The notes beneath the pieces were generated by a model. It saw nothing but the letters and a program-made list of their open reading frames with translations. It searched no databases and was not told the DNA's origin. A DNA stretch of 64,000 bases from Affinundibacterium seohonense (GTDB taxonomy: Bacteria; Pseudomonadota; Gammaproteobacteria; Burkholderiales; Burkholderiaceae_D), in contig NZ_JACOFW010000002.1 of assembly GCF_014284305.1 (NCBI RefSeq), forward strand, positions 186,001 through 250,000. Reading direction: 5' to 3'. The stretch's first letter is position 1; every line of letters begins with the position of its first letter. The translations under genes were made by a program, and so were the position numbers. Shown here one piece after another: positions 53,408 to 62,933 of the stretch.

Positions 53408-54970
53408 ATGGTGAAATTCCTACTAGCTTGGTCTTACTATGCACTGACTTATGTCATTTTTTTATTCATCAGCGGATGTGGCGGATCTCAGCCTGACCAT
53501 GTGCGCACACTGCATGGCCCGCCACTTTTCACATCAGGTTCCATCCCAGATAGTAGTGATGCTAGCTTGCTTGTAAGATTTAACATGCCCCGCAATAATT
53601 ATGCCATCACCCGTACCGCGATCGGTTTTTCAGTCATGGAAAAAACGGAAGCCGCAGCTGCAGTTAACATCACGACACAAACCACCCTGCAATTTTCTGA
53701 TGTTAACATCAATCTAACGGTAGGCGAGAAGTCAAAAAACATATCCGATGACCAGTTAAAAACACTGATAGAACTTTATATTGCGTTCTTTAATCGCGTT
53801 CCAGACGCGGATGGCATGGCCTACTGGATGGGGGAAATAAAGAATGGCATGAGCATAGATCAACTAGCGAACAGCTTCTATGATGCCGCCATCAAATATT
53901 CGGAATTAACATCTTACTCGGCGAGCATGTCAAACGCTGATTTCGTTAAAGTCATCTACAAAAATGTACTTGGACGCAGCGGTACCAATGCGCCTCCGGA
54001 GGCAGATATTAATTATTGGGCGAATGAATTAGCATCGGGAAAATCTACCAAAGGTATGCTGATCGCCACGATGCTGAATTCAGCACATACTTTTGCGGGT
54101 GATAGCAAATGGGGATGGGTGCCGCAACTATTAGACAACAAGGTGAGCATAGGCAAATACTTCGCTATTGAGCAAGGACTCAATTACAAAACTCCGGAAG
54201 AATCCATTACCAAAACCATGCATATCGTCGGAAAAATCACGCCGACCAATTTGAATGACGCTTATCAACTGATCGATATGAAAGACCTTTCATTTAATCT
54301 GACGCGCACCACAACCGACAGTAGTATCACGCAAATCAATCACTGTTTCAAAATCAATTCAGGCATCGTCAATTACACAATGGGTCAAGTGAATTCTTTA
54401 GGTTTTGCGACGGCAGCGAGCAGATATGAACTCATTCCAGTGTCAGGTTTAGGAGCAAACGGCAAACACAAATTAAACATCTATGCAGTTGGTGCTGCGT
54501 CTGGCAAGCCTTTGATAACGAACGAAGAAGAGCTCACTTCGGATGGTTTAAAACTGTTATCGGAAGTTAATGGGCAAGATGGCGCAATGCAAACTACCAT
54601 AACTTATTTGGATGGAAGACGCATACCATTTGATCTTCTAATAAACGAAGAAAAAGCGATAGAGCAATCAATTCAGGTAAAAACAGTGGCGAACGGCGCT
54701 GTCCTCTTGAATGCCAACATGCCTCAAGTGACGGGCGTTACGCTGTTAGATATTGGGCCGCTTACTACCTATGGCAAACATTTTCCGCTTACTTGCAAAG
54801 TCAAAATAAGACACATCTCTACGAATCACAAACCTGATATTAGTGGCACCTATGCAAATGTTTGGTTCGCTTCAGGGTATGGTGCTGTTCGCATTGACAC
54901 ATACTCACCAAAATTGACCCCGCCTCTTTCTGGAATCGAGGTGATTTCAATTGAAAATGCACCTAACTAG
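53408..54970 (+). CDS. DUF4214-domain lipoprotein
   Basis: 520 residues from the ATG at 53408. Leader ends in ISGC, a lipobox. A DUF4214 region (about 115-250) contains the family's repeated motif: LYIAFFNRVPDADGMAYWMG and IYKNVLGRSG...ADINYWANEL; such domains are common in surface and S-layer-associated proteins. The C-terminal ~250 residues are beta-rich and not recognised. Surrounding DNA is AT-rich. Confidence 0.75.
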   Translation: MVKFLLAWSYYALTYVIFLFISGCGGSQPDHVRTLHGPPLFTSGSIPDSSDASLLVRFNMPRNNYAITRTAIGFSVMEKTEAAAAVNITTQTTLQFSDVNINLTVGEKSKNISDDQLKTLIELYIAFFNRVPDADGMAYWMGEIKNGMSIDQLANSFYDAAIKYSELTSYSASMSNADFVKVIYKNVLGRSGTNAPPEADINYWANELASGKSTKGMLIATMLNSAHTFAGDSKWGWVPQLLDNKVSIGKYFAIEQGLNYKTPEESITKTMHIVGKITPTNLNDAYQLIDMKDLSFNLTRTTTDSSITQINHCFKINSGIVNYTMGQVNSLGFATAASRYELIPVSGLGANGKHKLNIYAVGAASGKPLITNEEELTSDGLKLLSEVNGQDGAMQTTITYLDGRRIPFDLLINEEKAIEQSIQVKTVANGAVLLNANMPQVTGVTLLDIGPLTTYGKHFPLTCKVKIRHISTNHKPDISGTYANVWFASGYGAVRIDTYSPKLTPPLSGIEVISIENAPN

Positions 54971-55071
54971 TTTGCATTGTAGTTTGCATTGATTGGCGAC
55001 AGAAATGATTCGTCTGTATTCGCCACATCTTGCCAACTCGCAGATGGGAACGCTGCTGCCCTTGCAAATTA

Positions 55072-55749
55072 CTAAGGAGAGCGAAACGAGTGCAGGGTTT
55101 TTTTATCGACACGTCGACGAAACCAGCCAGTCAAAGACATTCTGTCCCGCGTTGCAGGTAGGACTTCATGCAATATCTCTGCCGATAGAAATACCACCAT
55201 GCGGCAGGCGATGGGCGAAATGTCGTGGGTCGGTAGCAGGTGCGGATGTAAGCGTAGGGCGCCGCCCTGTGCCGTTAGCCACTGATCATTGAGATAGATA
55301 ACGATCGAGATCGTGCGTGCATCATCGTGTTGAAAGCGATCCAGGTGTTTGCTATAGAAGGCTCCTGGAGCATAAAACGAAAAATGGCTTTCGTAATCTT
55401 CCAGTCCCAAATATAAAGTCTGATTGAGTAAGACCCGTACATGTTCCATCATCAGCAAATAGGCATCACAAGCCGTCGATTGCCCAGCTCGTAACCAGGC
55501 GATTTGGTCGCTGCGAATTGTACTTTGTAAAATGGTATGCTTGCCGCTACCAACACGCGCCAATTGTAATACGTCGGATTGCTGTAAAACGAGGCACTCT
55601 GCGGCAAGGGTATCGCTGAGTTCTGCGGATAAAAAAAGGTCATGTTGTGACCTGCCATGCTGGACTAAATTCTCACACAGTGTCGTGCTAAGTGTGTCGC
55701 AAATGGTGGAGCCCACCGCTAGCGGATTGAGATGTGGAGCGCTTAACAT
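55072..55749 (-). CDS. 2-oxoglutarate/Fe(II) prolyl-hydroxylase-like oxygenase
   Basis: 225 residues. Iron ligands HxD in SKHLDRFQH and the distal His in ILHEVLPATRDRMSLTGWFR, whose Arg would bind 2-oxoglutarate; FYAPGAFYSKHLD is the P4H-like core. This subgroup (prolyl 4-hydroxylase alpha-like) includes EF-Tu or ribosomal protein hydroxylases in some bacteria, but no target is shown here. Confidence 0.88.
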   Translation of the reverse strand: MLSAPHLNPLAVGSTICDTLSTTLCENLVQHGRSQHDLFLSAELSDTLAAECLVLQQSDVLQLARVGSGKHTILQSTIRSDQIAWLRAGQSTACDAYLLMMEHVRVLLNQTLYLGLEDYESHFSFYAPGAFYSKHLDRFQHDDARTISIVIYLNDQWLTAQGGALRLHPHLLPTHDISPIACRMVVFLSAEILHEVLPATRDRMSLTGWFRRRVDKKTLHSFRSP

Positions 55750-55859
55750 AGACAGCCTTTTCTCGGTTTACATCGTCATGCTTGTGCATCGTATTGGCCC
55801 CAAAAAAGGGAGAAGTATGTAACCTGAGGAAATCGATGAAACCGCGATATTTTGCGCCT

Positions 55860-56570
55860 TTATTCGCCCAATAAATCTAAAGTTTCCTGCCATTGTCTCG
55901 TCCATGGCGACAAACATGCGTGTTCTAAAAATACGCGCTTTAAGCGTGACATGGGAACTCGATAATTCTCATGCAAGCCTAATGCCAAGGTCACAGGATT
56001 CCATAGCCATTTGTTTTTTGCTGCTTTTGCACCGGGCTTAATCCGCGCCCCTTCATCACCAAATAGCGCTTCAGCGCTCATGAGGGCGGCTTCTAAATTG
56101 AGCTTCACCAAACCACCAAAAACGAGTAGGACTTGGTCTTTGGTGATTCCTTTAGTCGATTCTGAAATCACGACTTTCTGCACTTGAGCTGGTGCTGCGT
56201 CTAATTTGATTTGCTCTGATAGACGATGCAAATCCTTACGCAAAAATCGCAAATTATCTAGCGGCACACGTATCCCCGGTGGCGGCAATTGAATGGCAAT
56301 ATTGTCGGCATCCTTGGTCATGCTAATCAAAACGTCAGCGCTACCAGCCGCTAATCTTTGCGTATCGCCCTGAAAAAATATCGGTGCCGCATAGCCGCCC
56401 GTAGCGTCTCCAAACAGTTCAGGAAAATGCTCGTCGTAATCTAACCAAACAAAGGGCGTGATGCCATGTCCGATCAGGCTCGATAGACTCCACGGCTTTC
56501 CAGTTTGTGTTTGTAACCATGTACAGGCTTCTGCCAACGTGGCTCGGTAGGCTAATTCGGTATTGCTCAT
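55860..56570 (-). CDS. Conserved hypothetical protein
   Basis: 236 residues from the ATG at 56570. No signal peptide or membrane helix. It resembles an uncharacterised Burkholderiales family starting NTELAYRATLAEACTWL; middle section DVLISMTKDADNIAIQLPPP (20) and a C-terminal region with WNPVTLALGLHENYRVPMSR. Two-domain cytosolic protein; function not known to me. Confidence 0.6.
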   Translation of the reverse strand: MSNTELAYRATLAEACTWLQTQTGKPWSLSSLIGHGITPFVWLDYDEHFPELFGDATGGYAAPIFFQGDTQRLAAGSADVLISMTKDADNIAIQLPPPGIRVPLDNLRFLRKDLHRLSEQIKLDAAPAQVQKVVISESTKGITKDQVLLVFGGLVKLNLEAALMSAEALFGDEGARIKPGAKAAKNKWLWNPVTLALGLHENYRVPMSRLKRVFLEHACLSPWTRQWQETLDLLGE

Positions 56571-56731
56571 GAAAGTTTTCTGCAAAGGCGACGTGGAAGC
56601 GCGTGAGGGGATAGGGGATTATAGGCTAGTGTTGCTGGTCGTAGTATGTTAATCGTCGCGCCGAGTTAAGCTGGTGTCTATAATGCCTTCTGACCTTCTT
56701 TCACTTCGACGCTTTGAATGCATCCTAGATA

Positions 56732-59700
56732 TCAAGGTGAATATGGCAAATGCACAAAGAAAGTCGTGCCCTTATTAACTTCTGTTTCGAAAGTAATTCG
56801 GCCATGATGTTTGTTAATGACTTTTTTCACGATATCTAGACCTAAGCCGCTGCCTTCACCGATGCCTTTGGTGGTGAAGAAGACTTCAAAAATTTTGTCG
56901 CGTATGGCGACTGGTATGCCAGTACCAGTGTCACTCACTGAGACCACTGCCTCATTGTCGATTTTTTGTATGCGTATGGTCAGGGTGCCGCTGTAGTTCA
57001 TGGCTTGCAAGGCGTTATGGATTAAGTTGACCCACACTTGTACGAGTTCATCAGGCCAGCAGGCAATCGCTGGGATGTCGTCAAATTGGCAAATTAGTTC
57101 TGTCCCTTTGTTGATTTTGCTTTGATAGAGTGTAAGAACCGTTTCCATTCCTTCGCGTAAATCGACTTGGGTTTTTTCGTGATTGGTCCCAATGCGCGAG
57201 AAGGATTTAAAGGCAAATACAATTTTCGATACCCGATCAACGGCGACATGAATATTCTGTGCGCTGTTGATAATCGCCCCAATCTCGTTGGCAGCGTGCA
57301 AAATTTGCTCGGACTTGTGGTGCTGTAACAATGGCAGGAATGTCGATAACTGTTGGTGAACTCGTAACTGCACCAAGATACCTGCTTTGCGGCGACTATC
57401 GGGTATGCCTAATTGTTCTAGTTGATTCGCACAGTCCTTCACTAACTTACGCTCTTCTCGTGTATTTAGAAAGCTGGTACTGAGTTTGATTTCATTGATC
57501 AGCTGTAAAAATAGTTCGCGAGTATCTTGATCCAATAAATGCATAAGCTGCGATAGATTTGACATTGCTGTGTTTAAGGCATTGGAAATATTGTCACCAC
57601 TTGACTTGATCGCGCCGATTGGTGTGTTGATTTCATGGGCAACATTGGCGACTAACTGTCCTAATGACGCCATTTTTTCTTGCTGTGCAAGTTGTTTCTG
57701 CGCTTCGATCAAATGCCGGTGGAAGTTTGAATTGGCGATGGCAATGGCAACGTAGTTTGCTATTGCTCGCAAAAATTCTAGTTGGTCGGGTGAGTAGGCA
57801 TTTTTGTTGGTGCTTTGTGCGGTCATACAGCCGACCACTTCCTTTTCTACAAACAAGGGAATATAAACAATCGATTCTGTAGCTTTGCCAGAGCGCACTG
57901 GTGCAATGCTCTGCACATAGTTGAGTACTTCTGTCAGATTGTTTGTGATGAGTTCTTGTTGGTGGATGACGCACCACACTGCAGGTCTTTCTTTTTCCTC
58001 TAATGTGTAGTGAAATTGACCTTGCCTGACACCATCCTCGACCATGTAATCGACCTCGATCATTTGTGTCGTTTGATCGAAGAAGCCAATACCAAAGACT
58101 TGTGCATCGACCCTTGTGATGACTTGCTTATGTATCCGTTCGAAGGCTTGTTCAATGTCAAGTGTGGCGGTTAAGCTTTGACCGATTTCACCCAAATTTA
58201 AAATGTCGGCAGTACGCGCTGCGACCATGTCCTGCAGACTGCGTTTCTCGGCTTTGACCCGAGCCATACGCCACCGATATACGCTATAAATACTACCGCT
58301 CAGGGTCAGAAATACTAAGGCAAAAAACCAGTTGGTTTGCCAAAATGCGGGTAGTACGCGAACCGGTATGGTCAAAGCCTCACGCGTCCAGTCACCGCTA
58401 GCGTTGCCACCTTTGAGTTGTAGTTGGTAGTCGCCAGGCCACAAATTGCCATAGCTGACAGTGCGATGCATGGCATCAGATTCTATCCAAGCGTCTTGGT
58501 AACCAAGTAGACGATACGCATAACGATTTTTGTCCGGTGCGAGATAATCAAGCGTTGTATATTCCACCTCAAAATTGCGTTGCCTTGGATGCAGAGTAAT
58601 ACCCTCTCGTAGGTTCAAAAATTGTTCACTACCATCAATTTTCAATCCGGTTGCTAGCACGAGCGGTTCATGTTTCCAGCGTTCAAATCGTTCTGGATCT
58701 ACGATCGCAATTCCTTTGGTTCCCCCATATAAAAAATGACCGCTTTTAGTTTTTAAATGTGCGCCAACCCAGGCCGTGCCGAGATCTATTCCATAGACTT
58801 TTGAGAGCTCGATAAGTTGATTTAACTTGGGATCATAGACAAACCATTGCGTCCAGATTCTGCCATGCTGATCCTCAAATAAATTCGCACCAAAATACAA
58901 TCCAGCCCTGCCGAGATCTGCACTCACATGAACAAATTTTGCGCCACTTTCATCCCAGCTAATTAATCTGTCCAACCCCTGCGCGGTGTCTACCCATAAT
59001 TGCCCGCTGCGATCGATCAATAAGCCGTTAACTTCGTTTGAGCTGAGGCTATGAATGTCTTTTGCGTCATGCTGAAATTGTTGCAGCGATTCGTTTACTG
59101 GATCGTAAAGCCATAAACCAGATTCGCTGCCTATCCATAGCTTTCCATCTGTTTGTTCCGCAAATGCTGTGACATAGCTATTCATCGCGACTGCTTGCTT
59201 TGAGCTAAACGTCATAAAGCGTTTCTGTGCGGCTTGCCACTTTGCCAGACCTAAGGTTGTACCGACCCATAAATCATTGCGGCGACTGACATACAGGCTG
59301 CGAATTTGATTGCTTGGCAAGCCACTGCTGACGGTATAGGTTTTCCATTGTTGACTGTGTTTTTGCAGGCTCTGTAAGCCAGACTGACGGGTGCCCGCCC
59401 AGATCGTCTGGTCTGCGCTTTCCGCTAAAGCTAATACCGCCAAGGCGACGCTGCTATCGGCTTGTTGAGCTTGATTTCGATAGCCGCTGATCAAACCACG
59501 CTTACGATCGAATACATCGATACCATTGCCATCAGTGCCAAATAATAGACGTCCATCTTGGGTTTCTAAGAGACTGCGTATGTTTGCTCGTGATAAACCA
59601 TTGGCCTGATTACTACTGTGCCTAAGCATTCGTATGGCTTCTTGTTTGCCGCTGTAGCGTTGCAGGCCACCTCCCCATGAGCCTATCCACAAAATTCCCG

Positions 59701-60883
59701 ACTGGTCTTTGAACATACTGCCGATCTGGTCAAAAGCCAAGCTGCCGGGCAGGGCAGGGTCATTGCGAATGCGTTGTAATATCTTTCCAGTCGTCGCATC
59801 GAGTACGTAAATTCCGTAACCGTAGCGTGATACCCAAATTTCCTCTGGGCGTACCTGCGTGATGATATCGACCACGTTGTCACCTAGCTTATTCACGCCT
59901 AAAGTATCCAGTTTCACTAATTGAATTTTGCCACTCTGTGGATCAATCCAAGCGGCGCCATTTTTGGCAAAACCCAACCAGATTTTTCCATCATCTGCTT
60001 CATACAGACTACGAACCTCCTGACCGGCTAAGATTTCCTTTCGTACCGCATCACTGCCAATTGATTCAAAATCAAGCGCCTTGCTACTGCGTTTTTGTAG
60101 GCCACTTACCGTGCCTACCCATAAAGTTCCCTGACGATCCAACATAATGCTGCGTACGCGGTCATCTAATAAGCTACCTGGATCTTTGTCTTGGTGGCGA
60201 TAGTGGTGCAAGCTTTTGCGATCTGCACTTAAATGATGTAAGCCAGTTTCCGTACCGACAATCCACACCCCACCTTGCTGATCACCTTTGATGGCTTGAA
60301 TGGCGCCAATTTCCAGTTTAGTCGATAGGTTTGGACCATACAGTAATTGCCGGAACTTGCCACTGTCTGGATCAAAAATAGAAATGCCTCCGCTAATGGT
60401 GCCCACCCAGAGCTCTCCATTCGGTGCTGCCCATAAGCTTTTAATATTATCGCCAGATAAGGAAGATTGGTCGCGATTAAAGTGCGTGTATTTTTGAAAG
60501 CGATAGCCATCGTAACTGACTAGTCCAGCCTGAGTTCCGACCCACATCAGCCCACGTTTGTCTTGCGCGATGGCAGTCACGACGTTGATTGGCAGGGAGT
60601 CTTCATTGCCCACCCGCTCAAATACACGATGGGCGAAGGAGAAATCGGTAGGGTCTTGTGAACGCTGATCTGCGGCAGCATTTGTCGTTTGCGCTGTAGC
60701 CGACGTTGTCAAAAGGCAGATGATGCTTAGGCATAGAATCAAGATCCAGCGATAAGCTGTCAATGCGCTATCGTCAACAAAATGCCTGTTTTGTTGTTTC
60801 TTGAGTTTTGAAAACCAGGGCGGAAACAACAGTTTTATGGAAAGTTGATTCGCTTGATAACGACGATGGTTGTGTGATTGCAT
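56732..60883 (-). CDS. Propeller-type sensor histidine kinase (Reg_prop, Y_Y_Y, GAF, HK)
   Basis: 1383 residues. A signal anchor (about 45-65), then two seven-bladed Reg_prop propellers of repeating GxIWxGT-like blades (LWVGTVSGL, LWIGSWGGGLQRYS, LWVGTTLGL, LWIGSESGLWLYD), a Y_Y_Y domain (DYLAPDKNRYAYRLLGYQDAW), a membrane helix (about 850-870), a GAF domain (about 905-1060), and a kinase with H1083 in NVAHEINTPIGAI. The two DHp helices are separated by an insertion of ~120 residues; HATPase N-box is NLIHNALQAM, G2-box GEGSGLGLDIV. It has no receiver or output domain. Usually periplasmic propellers of this class sense poly- or oligosaccharides. Confidence 0.9.
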   Translation of the reverse strand: MQSHNHRRYQANQLSIKLLFPPWFSKLKKQQNRHFVDDSALTAYRWILILCLSIICLLTTSATAQTTNAAADQRSQDPTDFSFAHRVFERVGNEDSLPINVVTAIAQDKRGLMWVGTQAGLVSYDGYRFQKYTHFNRDQSSLSGDNIKSLWAAPNGELWVGTISGGISIFDPDSGKFRQLLYGPNLSTKLEIGAIQAIKGDQQGGVWIVGTETGLHHLSADRKSLHHYRHQDKDPGSLLDDRVRSIMLDRQGTLWVGTVSGLQKRSSKALDFESIGSDAVRKEILAGQEVRSLYEADDGKIWLGFAKNGAAWIDPQSGKIQLVKLDTLGVNKLGDNVVDIITQVRPEEIWVSRYGYGIYVLDATTGKILQRIRNDPALPGSLAFDQIGSMFKDQSGILWIGSWGGGLQRYSGKQEAIRMLRHSSNQANGLSRANIRSLLETQDGRLLFGTDGNGIDVFDRKRGLISGYRNQAQQADSSVALAVLALAESADQTIWAGTRQSGLQSLQKHSQQWKTYTVSSGLPSNQIRSLYVSRRNDLWVGTTLGLAKWQAAQKRFMTFSSKQAVAMNSYVTAFAEQTDGKLWIGSESGLWLYDPVNESLQQFQHDAKDIHSLSSNEVNGLLIDRSGQLWVDTAQGLDRLISWDESGAKFVHVSADLGRAGLYFGANLFEDQHGRIWTQWFVYDPKLNQLIELSKVYGIDLGTAWVGAHLKTKSGHFLYGGTKGIAIVDPERFERWKHEPLVLATGLKIDGSEQFLNLREGITLHPRQRNFEVEYTTLDYLAPDKNRYAYRLLGYQDAWIESDAMHRTVSYGNLWPGDYQLQLKGGNASGDWTREALTIPVRVLPAFWQTNWFFALVFLTLSGSIYSVYRWRMARVKAEKRSLQDMVAARTADILNLGEIGQSLTATLDIEQAFERIHKQVITRVDAQVFGIGFFDQTTQMIEVDYMVEDGVRQGQFHYTLEEKERPAVWCVIHQQELITNNLTEVLNYVQSIAPVRSGKATESIVYIPLFVEKEVVGCMTAQSTNKNAYSPDQLEFLRAIANYVAIAIANSNFHRHLIEAQKQLAQQEKMASLGQLVANVAHEINTPIGAIKSSGDNISNALNTAMSNLSQLMHLLDQDTRELFLQLINEIKLSTSFLNTREERKLVKDCANQLEQLGIPDSRRKAGILVQLRVHQQLSTFLPLLQHHKSEQILHAANEIGAIINSAQNIHVAVDRVSKIVFAFKSFSRIGTNHEKTQVDLREGMETVLTLYQSKINKGTELICQFDDIPAIACWPDELVQVWVNLIHNALQAMNYSGTLTIRIQKIDNEAVVSVSDTGTGIPVAIRDKIFEVFFTTKGIGEGSGLGLDIVKKVINKHHGRITFETEVNKGTTFFVHLPYSP

Positions 60884-61236
60884 CTTAAGCTTAGTTTTTT
60901 ATTGAGCCAAAGACCCGTCTTCAGAGTTTGTCTGCATAGTAACACTGAGTCTTGCGAGTTGAACTTGGAGTGTGGGCATTTTGCAATGTAGGCTGGAAAC
61001 GAAGGAATCTTTTGAATTGAATTTCATTCTTGTCATGAAAAATGGTCGCTCAAATTGTCTTGCAGTTAGGTATAAATTCAGGAATACTTTTGTTGGAATG
61101 TTGTTGATCTAGATGCCGTTTGCGACGATCTGGGAATACTCAAGTTCTTGTCTGTCGCAAAGCCGGTGTAGCGCGAGCTCTGTTTTTTCCTGTACTTTCA
61201 TGTCATTGACGTATATGCCAACGGTGGATCTGACGT
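60884..61236. other. 353-bp divergent intergenic region
   Basis: Separates the propeller kinase from the hybrid kinase and must hold both promoters. No ORF, palindrome or terminator stood out. Confidence 0.4.
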
Positions 61237-62925
61237 ATGAAGGATAGCGGAATCATTTTATGTGTGGACGATGACACGACCGTACTGGTGGCGTTGCGTA
61301 CTTTATTAGCGCATGTATTTGGCAGCAGCCATCTGGTAGAAATTGCTGAGAGTGGTGATGAAGCGCTAGAAATACTAGCGGACCTTCAGAGGCAAGGGCA
61401 ACAACTCAGTATTATCATTTCGGATTTCATCATGCCAGGTATGCGTGGCGACGAGTTACTCATCGAGTTGCATCAACGCAGCCCCAAAACCATCACCATC
61501 ATGCTGACCGGACAGAGTGATTTTGACGGCGTTAAAAAGGCAATTAATCAGGCTAATCTCTACCGATTTTTAGAGAAACCGTTTAATCACGATGACATCA
61601 TCTTGACCGTGAAATCAGCCTTTCAAGCATACGAGCATGAACAAACCTTGTGCGAACAAAATACCCAGTTACGTGGTCTCAATGTCGAACTCGGCGAGAT
61701 GCTGACCAAGGTAAAAGAGTCGGAACGTTTGCTAGAAGAACGTGTGAAACAACGGACCAGTGAACTCGACGAAAAAAATCAAGCACTGCAGCAAGCCCTT
61801 AGAACGCTAGAAGACGTCGAGCGCATTGCTCGCCACGACTTAAAAACACCACTGGTCAGCATCTCTGCAGCACCAGGTTTATTGCGTGCAGGCCGTACCG
61901 TGAGTGAACACGAAGAAGAGATACTGGGCATGATAGAGAGTGCCGCGAACCGTGCCCTCAGTATGGTCAATTTGTCCTTAGATTTGTTTCGCATGGAAAG
62001 CGGTAGTTATGTGTTCCGTCCTAGCATGGTGGACTTGAAAGCGATTGCTTCCAGCATCGCATTAGGCTTAAGTGCGCAAGCGAAGTCGAAGTATGTACGA
62101 ATACAAATTGTCGGGGCGTGCGACGATATGATCGTTGAGGCGGATGATTCTTTGTGCTACTCGATTATCGGCAATTTGACAAAAAACGCAATTGAGGCAG
62201 CGCCAGAACAGAGTACCGTCACACTAAATATCGATGTAGATCCTGACAATATAGAGATCATTCAATTAACGATTCATAACCTAGGAGCTGTGCCGCTGGC
62301 GTTACGCGATAACTTTTTCTCGAAGTATTCTACAGCTGGCAAATCCGGTGGGACGGGTTTAGGCACTTACTCTTCGCATCTGTTGACGACAGTGCAAGGC
62401 GGTAGCCTACAAATGCAAAGTTCCGAACTAGATGGCACCTGCTTATCACTGCGATTAAAACGCGGAAGCGCAATCAAAAAGCTATCTTGTATGCGACAGC
62501 AGGAGTCACCTGCCATGTTAGATCAAAACATTTTGCGGCTGCTGTTGGTCGATGACGATGACTTCAATCAAATGGTCATGAGCGAATACATTCCAGAGTC
62601 TTGGTTTGAACTTGATACCGCTATCAATGGCAGGATGGCCTTGGATAAAGTTGTGGAACACAGACCGGATATCATTATTATGGATCTGGACATGCCAATT
62701 ATGGGCGGCACGGAAGCTTTGCTACAAATCCGCCAATCGCAATGTGATCGACAAGATCGCCCTAGTTTTATTATTGCCTACTCTGGCAATGACGATGAAC
62801 AAAGCCGGTCTCATTATCGTCAACTTGGCTTTGACGCCTGTCTGAATAAACCTTGTAGCAGAGAAGACGTGCTGGCGATGTTACAGTTGGCAAGAGATTC
62901 AATTTGGAACCATTCACATCCATGA
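61237..62925 (+). CDS. Hybrid kinase REC-HisKA-HATPase-REC
   Basis: 562 residues, cytoplasmic. N-terminal receiver with D63 in ISDFIMPGM, a coiled coil (about 150-190), HisKA with H200 in ARHDLKTPLVSIS, HATPase with N-box NLTKNAIEAAP and G-box SGGTGLGTYSSH, and a C-terminal receiver with D483 in IMDLDMPIMGG. The N-terminal receiver would let it accept phosphate from another kinase; the divergent propeller kinase, which lacks a receiver, is the obvious candidate. No Hpt or DNA-binding output gene is next to it. Confidence 0.92.
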   Translation: MKDSGIILCVDDDTTVLVALRTLLAHVFGSSHLVEIAESGDEALEILADLQRQGQQLSIIISDFIMPGMRGDELLIELHQRSPKTITIMLTGQSDFDGVKKAINQANLYRFLEKPFNHDDIILTVKSAFQAYEHEQTLCEQNTQLRGLNVELGEMLTKVKESERLLEERVKQRTSELDEKNQALQQALRTLEDVERIARHDLKTPLVSISAAPGLLRAGRTVSEHEEEILGMIESAANRALSMVNLSLDLFRMESGSYVFRPSMVDLKAIASSIALGLSAQAKSKYVRIQIVGACDDMIVEADDSLCYSIIGNLTKNAIEAAPEQSTVTLNIDVDPDNIEIIQLTIHNLGAVPLALRDNFFSKYSTAGKSGGTGLGTYSSHLLTTVQGGSLQMQSSELDGTCLSLRLKRGSAIKKLSCMRQQESPAMLDQNILRLLLVDDDDFNQMVMSEYIPESWFELDTAINGRMALDKVVEHRPDIIIMDLDMPIMGGTEALLQIRQSQCDRQDRPSFIIAYSGNDDEQSRSHYRQLGFDACLNKPCSREDVLAMLQLARDSIWNHSHP

Positions 62926-62933
62926 TCTCGGCA

